64,000 bases of DNA from Astropecten irregularis (Eukaryota; Echinodermata; Asteroidea; Paxillosida; Astropectinidae). The stretch lies in the NCBI GenBank assembly GCA_963971285.1, contig OZ020263.1, positions 3,782,001 through 3,846,000 on the forward strand, given 5' to 3'. The position numbers and the translations under genes were made by a program. Below are positions 1 to 12,824 of the stretch, in pieces. Under the pieces are notes generated by a model that was given only the letters and a program-made list of their open reading frames with translations, ran no database searches and was not told where the DNA came from. The first letter of the stretch is position 1, and the number at the start of each line of letters is the position of its first letter.

Positions 1-199
1 TATTTTATAATACCGGTACACAGTGCACGAAACAAAAAATTCAACATTAATCCCGACTTAAGTTAAAAAAAATTGCAAACATACTTCTTTTAACTAAATC
101 CGTTCTGAAGTCGGAAACATTTAACCAAGATTTCACAATGTTTCAAACTAAATATACAATAAATAAATTGCAGCATTTTTCATTTCTTTTATTTTATAT

Positions 200-541
200 A
201 TATTGGAGGAGAGCATAGATTCATTTAATTTAATTCCTTTCGCAAAAATGTAATACTGTAATGAAAAAAAGGGAAATTTTTATAAACATTTTAGCGTCAC
301 AATAATGGTAAAAGTACATGACCAAACGAAAAAGGAAAACATTTAAACATTTTAGTATCACAATAATGGTAAAAGTACATGACCAAACGATTCAGTTTTT
401 CAGTTTTTTATATTGGAGGAGGACATAATTCATTTTATAATTTCATCCATTTTGTAAAAATGTAATACTGCCAAAAAGAAAGGAAAAGAAATCTTAACAT
501 TTTAGCGTCACAATAATGGTAAAAGTACATGACCAAACGAT
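200..541. repeat. Three-copy tandem/dispersed unit at window start
   Basis: A 46-bp unit containing CACAATAATGGTAAAAGTAC and ATGACCAAACGA occurs at 284-329, 345-390 and 495-540. The preceding TATTGGAGGAG...AAAATGTAATACTG block occurs twice. Confidence 0.8.
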
Positions 542-2451
542 TCAGAGATTTCCCTTATCTTAACTCAATCAAAACGTAGTTAACCTTTACTTGCACTTTG
601 TATCCATGTATCCACCATTACACCCACAAATGTATTGACAAGCAAACACTCTGGAGAGTCAAATGTACTTTTCCAATCACCGGATATTATTATTATCTCT
701 TTCATCCCTCATAATTATCTCTTTGTCCCCTCCCCTAAAAACCCCATTCCCATTATTCCTTCCCCACAATGTCTAATTTCATAATTCCGAAGAAAACACA
801 AATCAAAATCAAACATATCCGACTGTCTTACATTTTTCTATTACAAATATTAACAGAATGTATTTAACAGAGCCCCAGATTTCTGTCATAAATTTGGTTG
901 ACGATGTGGGGCTATTTAAAAAAAAATTGCTTGTTTTCAAGCACGAGTTGACAATCAAAATAAACATTACACGCCCTTAATTTCCTGACCTCGTTACAAA
1001 ACATGGAGACGGGAAATTTAGACCCAGTTCTGACCAAGCCCCCTCCCCCTATAAAAACATGAGAACACATGAGACAATGCACAAATATTTTTACACAAAT
1101 TCAATAAGCGTAAATAAAGGGTTAATACCTTCTCAACCATGTCCAAATGCACCATCCGTGCTGGATTCTGTATATTGTCCCGACGAAGAAGGCGGATTTA
1201 TCAAGAAGAGAACCGCCGGGAAAAAAACCTGACTCCGACCCGAGGAAGAATAAAACAAATAATCCAGTCTCTTATTCAGTCTCTCCGAGCGTCACACCCA
1301 TGGATGGTCGTGATGATGATGATGATGATGAAAACAAAAAAAGAAATTGCTAGGCTCACTGGATTGAATAGACATAGACACAACAACGAGAGAAATGCGA
1401 TGCAAATGTGATGATGCTAGCTAGCTAGCATCAGTGGGCTCAGTCGGTCGGTCCGTCAGTCGGTTAGCACTCAGCGTGCACCCGTGAACGGCTGGGAGAG
1501 CCTGGAATATTACATGCCTAGGTGTGACACGCATTCTTAATGAGCATTCTCCCCATCCAGTATAGGGGAGCCAGACTAAAATGTCATGCCTGTGATGTTG
1601 TTTGTGTGTGAGTGCGGCAGGACGGGGGCTGAGGGGAGACGGGGTAACCGACCTCTTACTGGAAAATCCTGGGGCATTTTTATATTCTCTCTCTCTCTCT
1701 CTTTGCCCTCTGCACGGGATGTCATGAGGCAAGGCCAGCTAGTACAGAGCTAGCTAGCAAGAAGCCTTGCGTACAATATGCTTGTATGACCTGAGCCATG
1801 TGTAAGCCGTGCATGCCGTGCAGTATTAACCAAGCCAGCTCTCCCACCAGGGTCTACGAGTCCCAGCAGCAAACAGTCTACAGCTAACATGCTGAGTGAG
1901 CTAGTGAGGCCAAGAATGGGTACAACTTGCCTGGCTAGCAACTAATCTGGCTGGGATATGCACACACAATATAAATATGAACACCATATATCAATACAAT
2001 CTTGTGTTATTGGATTTTGGCCTCATGAATGTAAAATCATGTTTGTCACCCGGAGCCTGGCGTGCCCGGACGAACAAATAAAAAAAGTTGACATTTACAT
2101 GAATGCACATGAAATATTAACTTTAAAAAAAAAAATCCAGTTGCCAACTTGACTATTTATCACGCTGATCTACATTTCCCAAGGATGGCATTTTCACAGT
2201 TCCTCCAAGTTCAATTCATTAGCATATGTCACACTATAGAGTGAATTTTCAATGACTGCATACATTTACAAATTTCCTCTTCGTGTTCAGCTAAACGACT
2301 CCTTGCTCTTTTGCAGTGCCACTTATTTTAACTAGCCTCATACCAATTTCTTCACTAATATATCAGATGAAATATTTCATTCTGCAAAGTATATTCATGA
2401 TTTATGCTTATGAATTAGTAATGCCCATTTTATTCTGTCCCACCATAACAG

Positions 2452-2611
2452 GGATCATGCGAGTGGTCAGTTGGCCACACACACAAATAAAGGAAAAAGC
2501 TGAAATATTTATAAAATACAGAGCAGGTGTATAGAAAAGCTGAAATTCTGATTTAAAATCTAAACAAAAAAATCAGAATTCAGATTTAAATCTGAAGTTT
2601 CACATCCCTGC
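2452..2611. mobile_element. CAGGGATGTGA repeat, copy 1
   Basis: Starts CAGGGATCATGCGAGTGG and ends GAAGTTTCACATCCCTG, with the interior words GAGCAGGTGTATAGAAAAGC and AATCAGAATTCAGATTTAAA. Confidence 0.65.
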
Positions 2612-2956
2612 AAAAAGTCCACGCTTACTTGAAACGAGCAGACAAACAAATAATTGAGGTGAACAACTGAACATGTAAATATGTAAATATAAATCAATGT
2701 ATGCGTGGCACAGATAATATTCCTAATTCCAATATTCAGCCGTCTTGTCCATATTTTGCACATGACCTGACGATGAAATACACTCATATTCCTTCCTCCA
2801 TGACCCAACCCACAGATTACAAGGGCATGTCATTATTAAGAAGCTAATAGACAGAAATTGACCCAAGTAATATAATGATATACATGTTAAGAGATTGAGT
2901 TCAGGTTGAAATTATCACTGTATCATTTACATGGAGGCAATATGTCAGTATCACAG

Positions 2957-3008
2957 CCTCTCGAGCCAACTGACCCACACTGCCTCTCGAGCCAACTGAC
3001 CCACACTG
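2957..3008. repeat. Perfect 26-bp tandem duplication
   Basis: CCTCTCGAGCCAACTGACCC followed by ACACTG occurs twice in a row without change. Confidence 0.85.
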
Positions 3009-4232
3009 CTAGCAGCAGGCCGAGGGGCATGGTCACTCCTCACTGACCGATGAAGATGGGGGGTGGGGGCTCTACATGTATGAACAACATCTGGTCAGTG
3101 TACGTGTACACAGGCAGTGACCTTTTGAATTCATAAGCACCACGCTGGCTGGCTGGCCATATTAACCGGACAGATTTTTGACTATACTCTGGTCGTTCAT
3201 AGAGTATTCACTCAGTCATCTAACAATTCCTTCATGGTGCTGATTTTCATTACAAGAAAGCGTAATTAAAAAAAGGATTTTTTTAAAAGAAATGAACCTT
3301 AGGAGGAGAATTTAAAGACTGGAATTAATAAGAACTCCAGATTAAAGACTTCAGTCCAGAAACCAAGGTCACACTCGAGAAACCAATGGTCGGATTTCTT
3401 TTCCACTTCAATTCATTTCAAAGTGGAGTCCACAATTTTTGTTTTAAAACTGACTGAACTAATCAAACTCTATTCCAGCAGCCAAAATTGATTACTGGTA
3501 TGAAAGAAAATGATCAATTCTACAAATTATTAAAATATTTTGTGGGGGTTGGTTGTTAGTTAAAAAAAGTTTTGTATAAATGTATGTACATTTTAATAGG
3601 CCTATATAATCTATGAAATTCTTTATCATTTTTATCATATATTAGGCCTATATGATTGCTTTATGTTTTTTTTCTGTGTTTTTCTCTGTTTTTTGTGGGG
3701 GGGGGGGGAGGTTTTCAGTTATTTTGGCAAAAGAAAATTTCATTCTTTAGAAAAACTTGTTATTGAAACATATACGAGTGTCGGAGGCTCGGTACTAATC
3801 AACTTTATGGTGGTTTTCTCATTTTATTGGTTCGTGTGCACATTGGTTTCAGTGACATTCTTCTAAACTGCGGCCATTTTTTTTTTAACCAAGCAGATAA
3901 GCAGACAATTAATCTTCATGATCACAAACTTCAAAAATGTTTTTACAAGAAGAAACACTTGTCAGGACAGATGACATTTTTATCTAGGTGTTCTAAAAAC
4001 ATTTTGCGGAATTTTTATTCTGAATTCCACCAAAATTCTAAGATTTCATTTTCAACTTTTGAAAAAACATCCAGCTAAGATGTCAGGCCCACCAGGCTCC
4101 AAGTATTTTATATATTTCAGGTCATATATATATTTATATAGGTTTATATATTTCAGGTGGCTGATGAGCAGTTTGCAGCAGTTTATTACTTGTATTTTAC
4201 TAAAGGAAGACTTTCATACCGGGCAATTTTTC

Positions 4233-4745
4233 GTTCTTTTGTGAGCTGTAAACTGACACTCTTGAATCTTATTCACATATCCCACAAGGGAAATGAGATT
4301 TTCTGAGTGTCCCCCATGGAATAGACTTAATATATCCTTGCCCTTTCATGAATGAAATAATCTGCCCAATGCAATGCTTTCATCCGATCAAGATCATGTT
4401 TGGATGTGATATAAAGAAATGTAAATTTGTCTTCACCTCGCAGACGTCTCAGATCTCTCACCCTACGTAAAATACATCCGTAGGTTTTACTTCCTTGTCC
4501 TTCTTTTGTGAGCTGCAAACTGGCCTTGGGTCTTGGTCTTGAAACCGTCTTCACATATCCCACAAGGGAATGTGATTTTCTGAGTGTGTCTAAGGAATAG
4601 AGTACGCCCTTGCCCCAAATGAAATAACCTGCCAGCCATCCCAATGCAATGCTTTCAACCGATAAAGATCATGTTTGGATGTGAATTCGTCTTCATCTCC
4701 CCAACGTCTTAGATCTCTCCAATACGTAAAATACAGGCATAGGTC
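4233..4745. repeat. Tandem duplication of a roughly 265-bp unit
   Basis: CTTTTGTGAGCTGTAAACTG (4236) and CTTTTGTGAGCTGCAAACTG (4504) start two copies that share ATCCCACAAGGGAA, CCAATGCAATGCTTTCA, AAGATCATGTTTGGATGTGA and CTTCATCTC. The second copy lacks a few dozen bases near the end. Confidence 0.8.
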
Positions 4746-5574
4746 TCGCTCCTAAAGCTTATTTTCCAAAAGAGCAGCGAAGCTATACAGTAATTCTATC
4801 CGCTAACAGTTTCCGTTCCTATGTGAATCACTAACCCCATCCCATCCCCAGACCCCCAGCCCCCCACCCAGGTCTTGGGAGAAAACGAAAAGCATCATTG
4901 CAGATCCGACTCGCACATCATCTGTCCTCCCTTCCTCCCCTCACTCGCTTACAAAAGATTAATCCTGTGTGGCATTTCAAATGACATTTCACCAGGCCAA
5001 CATCAAACAGTAACGGAACATACTGTACAGTACCACAGCCTCGAGTATGTGCGGTCCCCAGCGGAAAGCGATGGGAGACGACAAATGCTTCCGTAAATAT
5101 TCAGAGCATGTCAGAGCACTAAGACTGAAAAGGTTAGGTAGGCCTTTACATCTATACTGTACATGTTTTCAAGAAAACGTACATTGTACACGGAGCGAGA
5201 TTCAACAAATTGAACCTACGCGATGGTACACGTTTCCATACACTGCGTTTACTAAATTCTTCGTTCATAAATCCATCAATGCCTCAAAGTTTTAGTCTGC
5301 AAAATCTTCCAATTAAATCTACAAGCTCCAAATGATTCAACCTAATATTTACCCAGGCTCTGCACAACAAACTGAACATGTTATACAATAATTAGATTGA
5401 TTCAAGACAGCAAATATTTAAAGTCACTAACTGCACAAATTTCATGGGAACGATAACAAATAAATTCTGCTTTTTGAAGAGTTAGAATAAGGAGGGTCTG
5501 ACATTTCGAAGAAAAAAATGGTTGACAACATTTTTGCAGTGTATTTGCATGGAAAGTGTGCGGGATACCTAGTA

Positions 5575-5748
5575 TCCACAACAACAAGCAGGATGATAAC
5601 TCCTGATGATGACCAGAGCAGGCTAGTCGAAACGTTGAGACCTTACGAGAAGTGAGACGAAATAGAAGTGCGAAAGTACGAACGATTCTTACATGGTGTT
5701 TCTGCATACCGAACCAATACCAATTGTCACCATGCAAAGCCTCCTAAC
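5575..5748. repeat. GGCTAGTCGAAACGTTGAGACC repeat, copy 1
   Basis: Contains GGCTAGTCGAAACGTTGAGA, ACGAACGATTCTTACATGG, and ends CACCATGCAAAGCCTCC. Shared with 8595-8740 and 19319-19612. Confidence 0.65.
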
Positions 5749-6436
5749 AGGCAGGATGTTTGAAAGAAGACCTGACAACTCTCTGGCCACGCCCCCTCAG
5801 CATCTTGGGGGAGGGGGGAGGGGGAGGGGGGAGGGGGCATTTCTTCATCTATTAAGCCCACCGCACCTACATACATGTACATGTACCTTAGTATTCCCGC
5901 ATACTAAGTCGTTCTTCAAACACATGTAAACATATGCACATTCCGAGCACATGCATCACCCATATCAACATTGAGTTAATCTCACAATTTAATTAAATCG
6001 TGAGCATGAACATACCATCCTCAAAAGACCAATCATGATTCTATAATCACATGTAATTACCAACGGTGGGGGTAGGGGAAGGGTTGGCATTCCTCAGTAT
6101 GCTGCAGCAGCTTGCAATAGACCCACACAGACACGTCACCTGATTATGGGATTGGCTAACGCATCAATTAAGTGATTAACCCCTTCATCCCACCAGAATT
6201 GTGGACATTATGGACATACTTTTAGAAAACACACTTGGCCAAAACAAACCTTCAAAAATGATAATCAACTCTGTCCTACATACATACATTTATTTTTAAA
6301 CGCCGGCGTCCAAATGACTCACAAAAACTTGAAACTGAAAAAGGGTTCCGTCTCTACGGCGGTACTTTCATACATGAGACCTCCCCCTCTGTTCACCCAC
6401 TAAGATGCACACGTAGCTGGCAAATTCTGCACCGAC

Positions 6437-6812
6437 ATTAAAGATAACATCATACTTTGGTTTTTGTCAAAGAAATGCAGATTCATGGGCAAATATATCA
6501 AGAAAGATACAGTAACAGTCATTTGTGAAATTCCCAGTCCCATACAGTGCCAACTTTTCGAGAAAACAGTGAAAAAACACCCACAGTATTTTAAAAATCT
6601 TTTCACCGTTATTATTTAAATCTTTAAAAGATTGTTTAAAATTGTTTTTGGTCATTTGTTTTACTCTTTTCTGGATAAAAAAAATACAGCATCTCAGGCA
6701 GACATTTTTTTATATGTTTCTACCATCGCCATCTTTATACCCTGTAAATTATAGGTAAATCCATGAAGATTTCTGTTTCGGTATGCTACCAAAGTTTGAT
6801 ACTACCTTTAAC
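6437..6812. mobile_element. TTAA MITE (AGGTAGTATCATACTTTGG family), copy 1
   Basis: About 375 bp. The left end TTAAAGATAACATCATACTT and the right end GATACTACCTTTAA form the family's inverted repeat with TTAA at each border. The interior holds CATGGGC...TCAGTCCCATAC-type words and a GATCTTTTAAAGATC-like core. Confidence 0.75.
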
Positions 6813-7809
6813 AAACATACCTCAACATAAACAAAAACAAGACAGAGACAAGGAACTGGAGACTGTCAGACGGAACAAGACGAAGAGAGTGCAGACAATT
6901 CACTCGGCATGAGCGGAGAGCCAGAGAACCGCGATGGAAGAAGACGAGAGAGATCTTATAGCGCGTGAGTCATCATTATGATTACTTACCAGCGCTACAC
7001 ATTACCCCTAATCCCCCGCAGGGGGAATTTAATTATGTAGCTCAGATCCACCTGAAGCCAAGTGGGCCTCCAAAAGTGGATCAAGCGAAAATCTGCATAT
7101 AATAATATACATATACGTCGGCCAAATATATATTAAACCCAGATGAAATATTAAATAAATCATTAAACTGAATTATGTCTGCTGTGTTCACATTCTAGTA
7201 ATGTATGTACTACATGGAGCTGTAGTCTGTATAATGTTAAATGTCAGAGCAAGCCACAAATCAATACAAGAAAAGAAAAAAATCCAATTATAAAGTTACA
7301 AGTTGAATGAAGAAAGAGTAGCAATTTACGTGTACAATGTACATGATGCAAGTAAACTCACTGAATTAAAGGAACATGTACATTGTACACTGGGTTTGGG
7401 TAAAACATTGACTGTATAAGACAATGGTCAGGGGCACCAAGCCATTTGTCTACATGTATGTCCTGAAGTGACATGTACAAGTCTAATGACAAAGTCCTAT
7501 AGACCTTTCTTTTGCAACGTCACAGACCGAGTTTTTTCCAACCAGCATGGTGGAAACTATGGCGAGCCAGGCATAAATTTTTTTTTTAAATAACCACATA
7601 TTTCACATAATTTGTACACAAATTGCAGATATTGCTGAATGTAATGGAAACAACACAAGCGATGCTGATATGTATTTTGTACAGTTATGGAAAGTTTACA
7701 AAAACGTTGAAGTTGTTTACGCCGTCTGTGAAGAAGACGAAATGATTTGCAACATTTGGCCGCCAATATCTTGCCAATCAGTGTTTATAAACAAAAGAAA
7801 GGTCTATAG

Positions 7810-8200
7810 ACACATCTAAGTCTAAAGATGCTTGATGGCAAAGCCCTGAAAGCACTTGTGCAAGTCTATGTATGATGACAAAATCCTACAAACACTTATG
7901 GAAGTCTACATGTAAATTATGATGTATAATGACAAAGTTATACAGACACTTGTGGAAGTCTATGTATGATGAGAAAGCCCTGCAAGCACTTGTGCAAGTC
8001 TATGTATGATGACAAAATCCCACAGACATGTCTGCAAGTCTATGTATGATCCCAAAGACCTTAAGACATACTTCAAGACTGTGCAAGTGTATGAATGATG
8101 AGAAAAGTCATACAGACACTTGTGGAAGTCTATGTATGATGACAAAGCCCTGGAAGCACTTGTGCAAGTCTATGTATGATGACGAAGTACTGCAGACTAG
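7810..8200. repeat. Degenerate minisatellite, about 39-bp unit
   Basis: About nine units of CACTTGTGCAAGTCTATGTA followed by TGATGACAAAATCC, with variants such as GACACTTGTGGAAGTC. Confidence 0.8.
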
Positions 8201-8594
8201 TTACAATAACATGAGGACCATGCAACTACTTGATACACCATGCAGCTACCTTAAACCAAAGATATCTTGATTAATAAGACAGTAATTATACCGCCCAAGG
8301 CGGAGACTAAATTCTTGAGTGAATCTCTCTTGAGAAATAATTTCAACATTGACGATGTCTGGGCAAACCGGGCTGATAAATTTTTTCAAGGAAATCTGCC
8401 AGGATTTGGATTTCATTTTCAGGCACTAATGAGGCCATCTTCGCTGGTTCAATCCGTAATGGTCCATTTTAGTGGCTTGGGATTTACCGAATAATCACTT
8501 ATTTGAATAACTATTAGTTGAATGGCCGGGTATTTGAATATGGCCTTGTTATTTAAACAAGGTGATAAAGAATTCATCATACACATGTATAATC

Positions 8595-8740
8595 GTCCCC
8601 TGATGATGACTAGAGAAGGCTAGTCGAAACGTTAAGACCTAACCAGAAGTGCGACGAAATAAAAAGTGTGAAAGAACGAACGAATATTACATGGTGTTTC
8701 CGCAAACCGATCCACATTCCAATTGTCAGCATGCAAAGTC
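8595..8740. repeat. GGCTAGTCGAAACGTTGAGACC repeat, copy 2
   Basis: CCCTGATGATGACTAGAGAAGG to GCATGCAAAGTCTC, the same order of words as copy 1. Confidence 0.65.
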
Positions 8741-8951
8741 TCAAAATCTATCATAAGTATTGTTGAGACATGAGAAAACCAAATTGAAAATCTTGGTTTC
8801 AGTTCATTTTTCTGTGAGCAAATTCCTAAACAGACAATATTTCAGTTGCTTGTTTAAATGTACTTGTGTTAGTTCATTAATTAATGTAGTAAACTAGCAA
8901 GACATCCTCAACTTTCCTTCAATTTACAAATGTTCCTGACTTCATGTGAAC

Positions 8952-9104
8952 CTGGGGCCGATTTCACTAATGCTTTGCGATCATCGCTAAATCCCAAATC
9001 CATCGCTGAACTGAAAATTTTTCGCTACTTTGTGTCGCAATTTTCCGTTTAGCGATGGATTTGGGCTTAGAGATGATCGGAAAGCGTTAGTGAAATCAGC
9101 CCCA
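8952..9104. mobile_element. MITE with GGGGCCGATTTCACTAATGC ends
   Basis: The left end GGGGCCGATTTCACTAATGC and the right end GCGTTAGTGAAATCAGCCCC are inverted repeats; the interior holds paired CCAAATCCATCGCT words, so the whole element is a long hairpin. Confidence 0.75.
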
Positions 9105-9642
9105 GCTCGTAATCCACACTAAACATAATTCCATAGGCTTTTAAACCAAAACCCAATTTGTATAAAAATCAACAGTTAACAGAAAATATCCAAACAAGGA
9201 ACATTTACTACACTTGCAAAACAACTTTCAGTTTTTAAGAATATGTAGAAAAAAAACTGAAACCCCTCTTTAAAGACAAACGCGACAAGTATCTAAATCT
9301 TAAAATATGGCCAAGGTGAAACCTTATATTCTGCATGAATGGTTCATTTTGCATGCCGCCTCATTTTCCCCGATGACTCATACAAGCTGTCCTACAAAAC
9401 CATATAACAGAAACCAAAAAAAACAAATTCCCCTCAACAACCGTCTAATGGTCCGAAATGTTTTCACAACACTTCCCGTGAAATGCAACAATTTCTTCAT
9501 GTCGTGTAGGCCGATTTAATCTGTGTTTAACGTCTAAGAGCATTAAGGTTACACAGAAAATAATCTATGTGAAGATTTCCTAATTACATAAATACTCCAC
9601 TGATTTATCAATTTTTTTTACCCGATCTTGTTTGGCACACTC

Positions 9643-9850
9643 TTAATGACAGGAAATGATTCTTGTTGAACAACACTTACTTGTCGACTCACCTTCTTCC
9701 CCATATGCTTTGGGAAACCGCACAGGCACCGCAGGGTGACGATAAGAATTCCTCCAGTTCCGCGGAAAAACAAAATTATATGACCCAAGACAAATATATG
9801 ACGACGAGCAGAGAGAAAAATGGTACAACTTTCCTCCGGACGACGGAATA
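9643..9850 (-). other. Possible exon ending at a strong donor (unidentified)
   Basis: On the minus strand a GC-richer stretch ends GGGGAAGAAG|GTGAGTCG at 9692, a near-perfect donor. Two frames stay open; in one, ATGGGGAAGAAG would be a four-codon start exon, and in another the stretch reads NWRNSYRHPAVPVRFPKAYG. No partner exon was found, so this may be chance. Confidence 0.2.
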
Positions 9851-11080
9851 AGCCAGGAGAAAACCTTGCTTTCTTTTTTTTTGGAGAGGGGGTTGGTTAT
9901 TTCTGTGGCAATCCTTAAGAATGTCACAGGGCATCAAAGAATGTCATCCCAGCAGGCCAGGTGCGTCGGACTCGATGTTTGAGCGGATGTGCGATAGGAG
10001 GAGGAGGAGTAAAGATGAAGTGGAGAGGGGGGGAGGGGAGTGAGACGAGGGAAGAGAACGGCAAAGATGGCAAAGGATGCATCGCTGGGAGATCATGTTA
10101 ATGAGGTTTGCAACGGAGATGCACACGTGTACACACAGGCTATACTGTACATTAGTTCCGCTACTAACACAGAGTGTGCCCCTCCGTTGACTATGCAATC
10201 CCTCGGACGTGGGATGGGGCCACAACGCACATAATACGAATCGATACTCAGTCTCAGACCAAGGCGATGAAATCCTAGACACATTTCACCAATCCAAAAC
10301 AGGGGGTTTCATTTATAAACAACATGCTAAGACCCCTCAACCCTTCAAACAAAAATCTGTAGTACCAACGTTTTACTTACTACCCGGGGTGAAGTATTAT
10401 TATTTCTAGGTCGTAATTTCTTTTTGGACTCGATTCTTTCTTTCTCCCAAGAGATGAAAAGCGGAAAGAACAACTGAGATGCGATGTGAGGCTCTCAGGT
10501 AGAACAGAGGGTTTAAGAAAATAGTCAGCGGCGCCAGTGTAATCAAGTTGAAACCACCCGATAACCCCAAACTCTCGAAGAAACGTGGCTGTGCTGTTAG
10601 CTGAGGAGGAGAATTTCGATTCCGATGAATAAACACACGGGGCATACAACCTTGTTCTCTCCATCGCAGTCTTTAATACAGTCCCAACAGTTGTCGCTGC
10701 GGACATATTCTGGAGGTGTACGGTATGTGTGCAAGAGGTGTGTTTTAGTCCTGCCGGGGTGAGGCAAATGACAGACTTGCCATCTTGGACTCTACCATTT
10801 GCGGAGGTGTGCGTGTGTGTGTGTGCATGTGTGTGACACGGCATGCCGGATGAAGCGGCACCTACATGACTTGCATCCCGCACAGACCGCTTCTCGAGGG
10901 CGCCCCATCAGGGAGAAGTTTATTTATACCGAAGGAACGTCCGTCCGTCCAGGGTACATGTGCCCTACATGGACCTGCTTGTCTTCAAACAAAACACATC
11001 AAAAAAATTCCACGAAAATGTAGTGTACGTGTAGTTTAAACTTTCAATTGTAGTCCCATGTGGTAAACTGCCGGAATATT

Positions 11081-11380
11081 TTAAAGGTAATAATATCATA
11101 CCTTGGTTTTTATCAAAGAAATACAGATTCATGGGCAAAAGTATCAAGACAGATACAGTAACAGTCATCTGTGAAAATTTCAGTCCCATACGGTGCCCAC
11201 TTCTTGAGAAAATAGTGAAAAACAGCCACAGTATTTCTTAAGTCTTTTCTCTTTTATTTTTGATCTTTTAAAAGATCAAAAAGATTTTTGGTCGTTATTC
11301 GTTTATTTTTTATTATTTTAATGAACAAACTTGCGGACAAAAAAAACCACACAGACATTCAATGATAAACCGCTGATGAT
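11081..11380. mobile_element. TTAA MITE, copy 2 (right part missing)
   Basis: The left end TTAAAGGTAATAATATCATA and about 300 bp of interior are present; the right inverted repeat is absent. Confidence 0.7.
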
Positions 11381-11922
11381 TTGAATAAAAATTCTTGATA
11401 TTTTACAACTACATCCAAAACAAAACAACATCTCTATGACTCATAGGTTGGGTCTAGCGGATGTAACACCACCACCGCGAGGAGAGAAGCATGGATATTT
11501 TTGTTTTCCTCACGGGAAAACCTTTGTCTTGAACACCTTATTAGTTTATCTTTATCTCATATTAATACACTCAGGATTTCCCCGGACAGACTTCAAAATA
11601 AGCATGATATTGTAAATTAATGCAAACAAATCGCTTCGCAGTTTTCAATATTATCAACGCTGCGTTAATAATGTTTTTTCCCACTGGGATTTGGGAGATG
11701 GGCCGACCAAATTTGGCCTGGGATGAAAAACGGGGCCGTCCAAATATGTCTGTGGCAATACCGACACGTCAGTGATGAAACTAAGGTTTCCAAAACAGCA
11801 CAGTGGGTTGTCGGTATTAGACAACCTGACACCAAGAGGCTTTTTAAAGCTTCATACCAGATATACGGTTTTCTTCTTTCGTATGAAGCAATGCTAGCTT
11901 AAACAACTGAAGGGCCAAGTCC

Positions 11923-12140
11923 AGGAACCAATTTCATAGAGCTGATTAAGCACCAAAATTTGCTTAAGCACCAAAAAACTTGGTAAATAAAATCAGTATG
12001 TCAACCAAAAACTCCTTGTGAATGCTATGCTTAGCAAACAATGGCCGAATACAAGTCAAAAGCAGTAAACATCACATGAACATTTGGTTGGTAATCCTGT
12101 TTGATCAAGGAAGACTTTTCATGCTTAAGCAAATTTGAGG
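11923..12140. mobile_element. CAATTTCATAGAGCTGCTTAAGC MITE, copy 1 (right end missing)
   Basis: Starts CCAATTTCATAGAGCTGATT and matches the family up to CATGCTTAAGCAAATTT; the closing inverted repeat is lost. Confidence 0.7.
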
Positions 12141-12203
12141 GACACACCCTTGTTTTGTTAATTTTGTTTTGTTGTTTCTTGTTTCTTGATTCGAGGCCCT
12201 GGG

Positions 12204-12358
12204 CTGGATTTCACCAAACACTGGACTAAGATTAATCTTAAGATATTAGTTGTCAGTATGACCATATCGATTTGCATTGTGACATCACACTTTGCTTAGC
12301 AATTAAGATTTGGTTCATGATTTAAGATTGATCTTAGTGCTTGGTGAAATCGACCACA
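12204..12358. mobile_element. CTGGATTTCACCAAACACT MITE, copy 1
   Basis: CTGGATTTCACCAAACACTG at the left, GCTTGGTGAAATCGACCA at the right; the interior has AATCTTAAG words in both orientations. Confidence 0.7.
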
Positions 12359-12456
12359 GGATGTACATGTATAAAGTCCTGTAGCACTAGAAATTGTGGA
12401 ATATGTGGAAGCTTTTCTGGAGATTTATGTTAGAATGTGCATAATGAGGTGTATTA

Positions 12457-12824
12457 TTAAAGGTAGTATCATACTTTGGTAGCATACCGAAACAAATCTT
12501 CACAGATTTACCTATAACCCTACAGGGTATAAAAGACGATGATGGTAGAAACATATCGTTCAAGTGTTTCTGCCTGAAATGCTTTTCAATTTATCAAGAA
12601 AAAGAGTAAAAACCAATGACCAAAAACATTTTTGATCTTTAAAAGAAAAACAATATTGGAGAACAGATTTTAAAAATGACCGTGGGCGAAGTCACTGTTT
12701 TCTCAAAAAGTGGGCAGCGTATGGGACTGGAAATTTCACATGTGACTGTTACTGTATCTTCCTTGATATTTTTGCGCATGAATCTGCATTTCTGCAGAAA
12801 CCAAAGTATGATATTACCTTTAAG
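12457..12824. mobile_element. TTAA MITE, copy 3 (complete)
   Basis: TTAAAGGTAGTATCATACTT at the left, GATATTACCTTTAA at the right, with TTAA at both borders; opposite internal orientation to copy 1. Confidence 0.8.

Larger units (their letters stand above)
1..9640. other. No gene recognised; repeats only
   Basis: Apart from the repeats listed, this stretch is AT-rich with microsatellite tracts (a GAT run at 1313-1331, a CT run near 1685, C- and G-runs near 3695 and 5810). ORFs are short, lack splice context and carry no recognisable domain. Confidence 0.6.

Noticed and set aside
10380-10883. 167-codon minus-strand ORF, the longest open frame in the window
   Set aside because: Low-complexity start (HAHTHTHTHT from a TG repeat), no domain, no splice support; probably chance in a GC-richer stretch.
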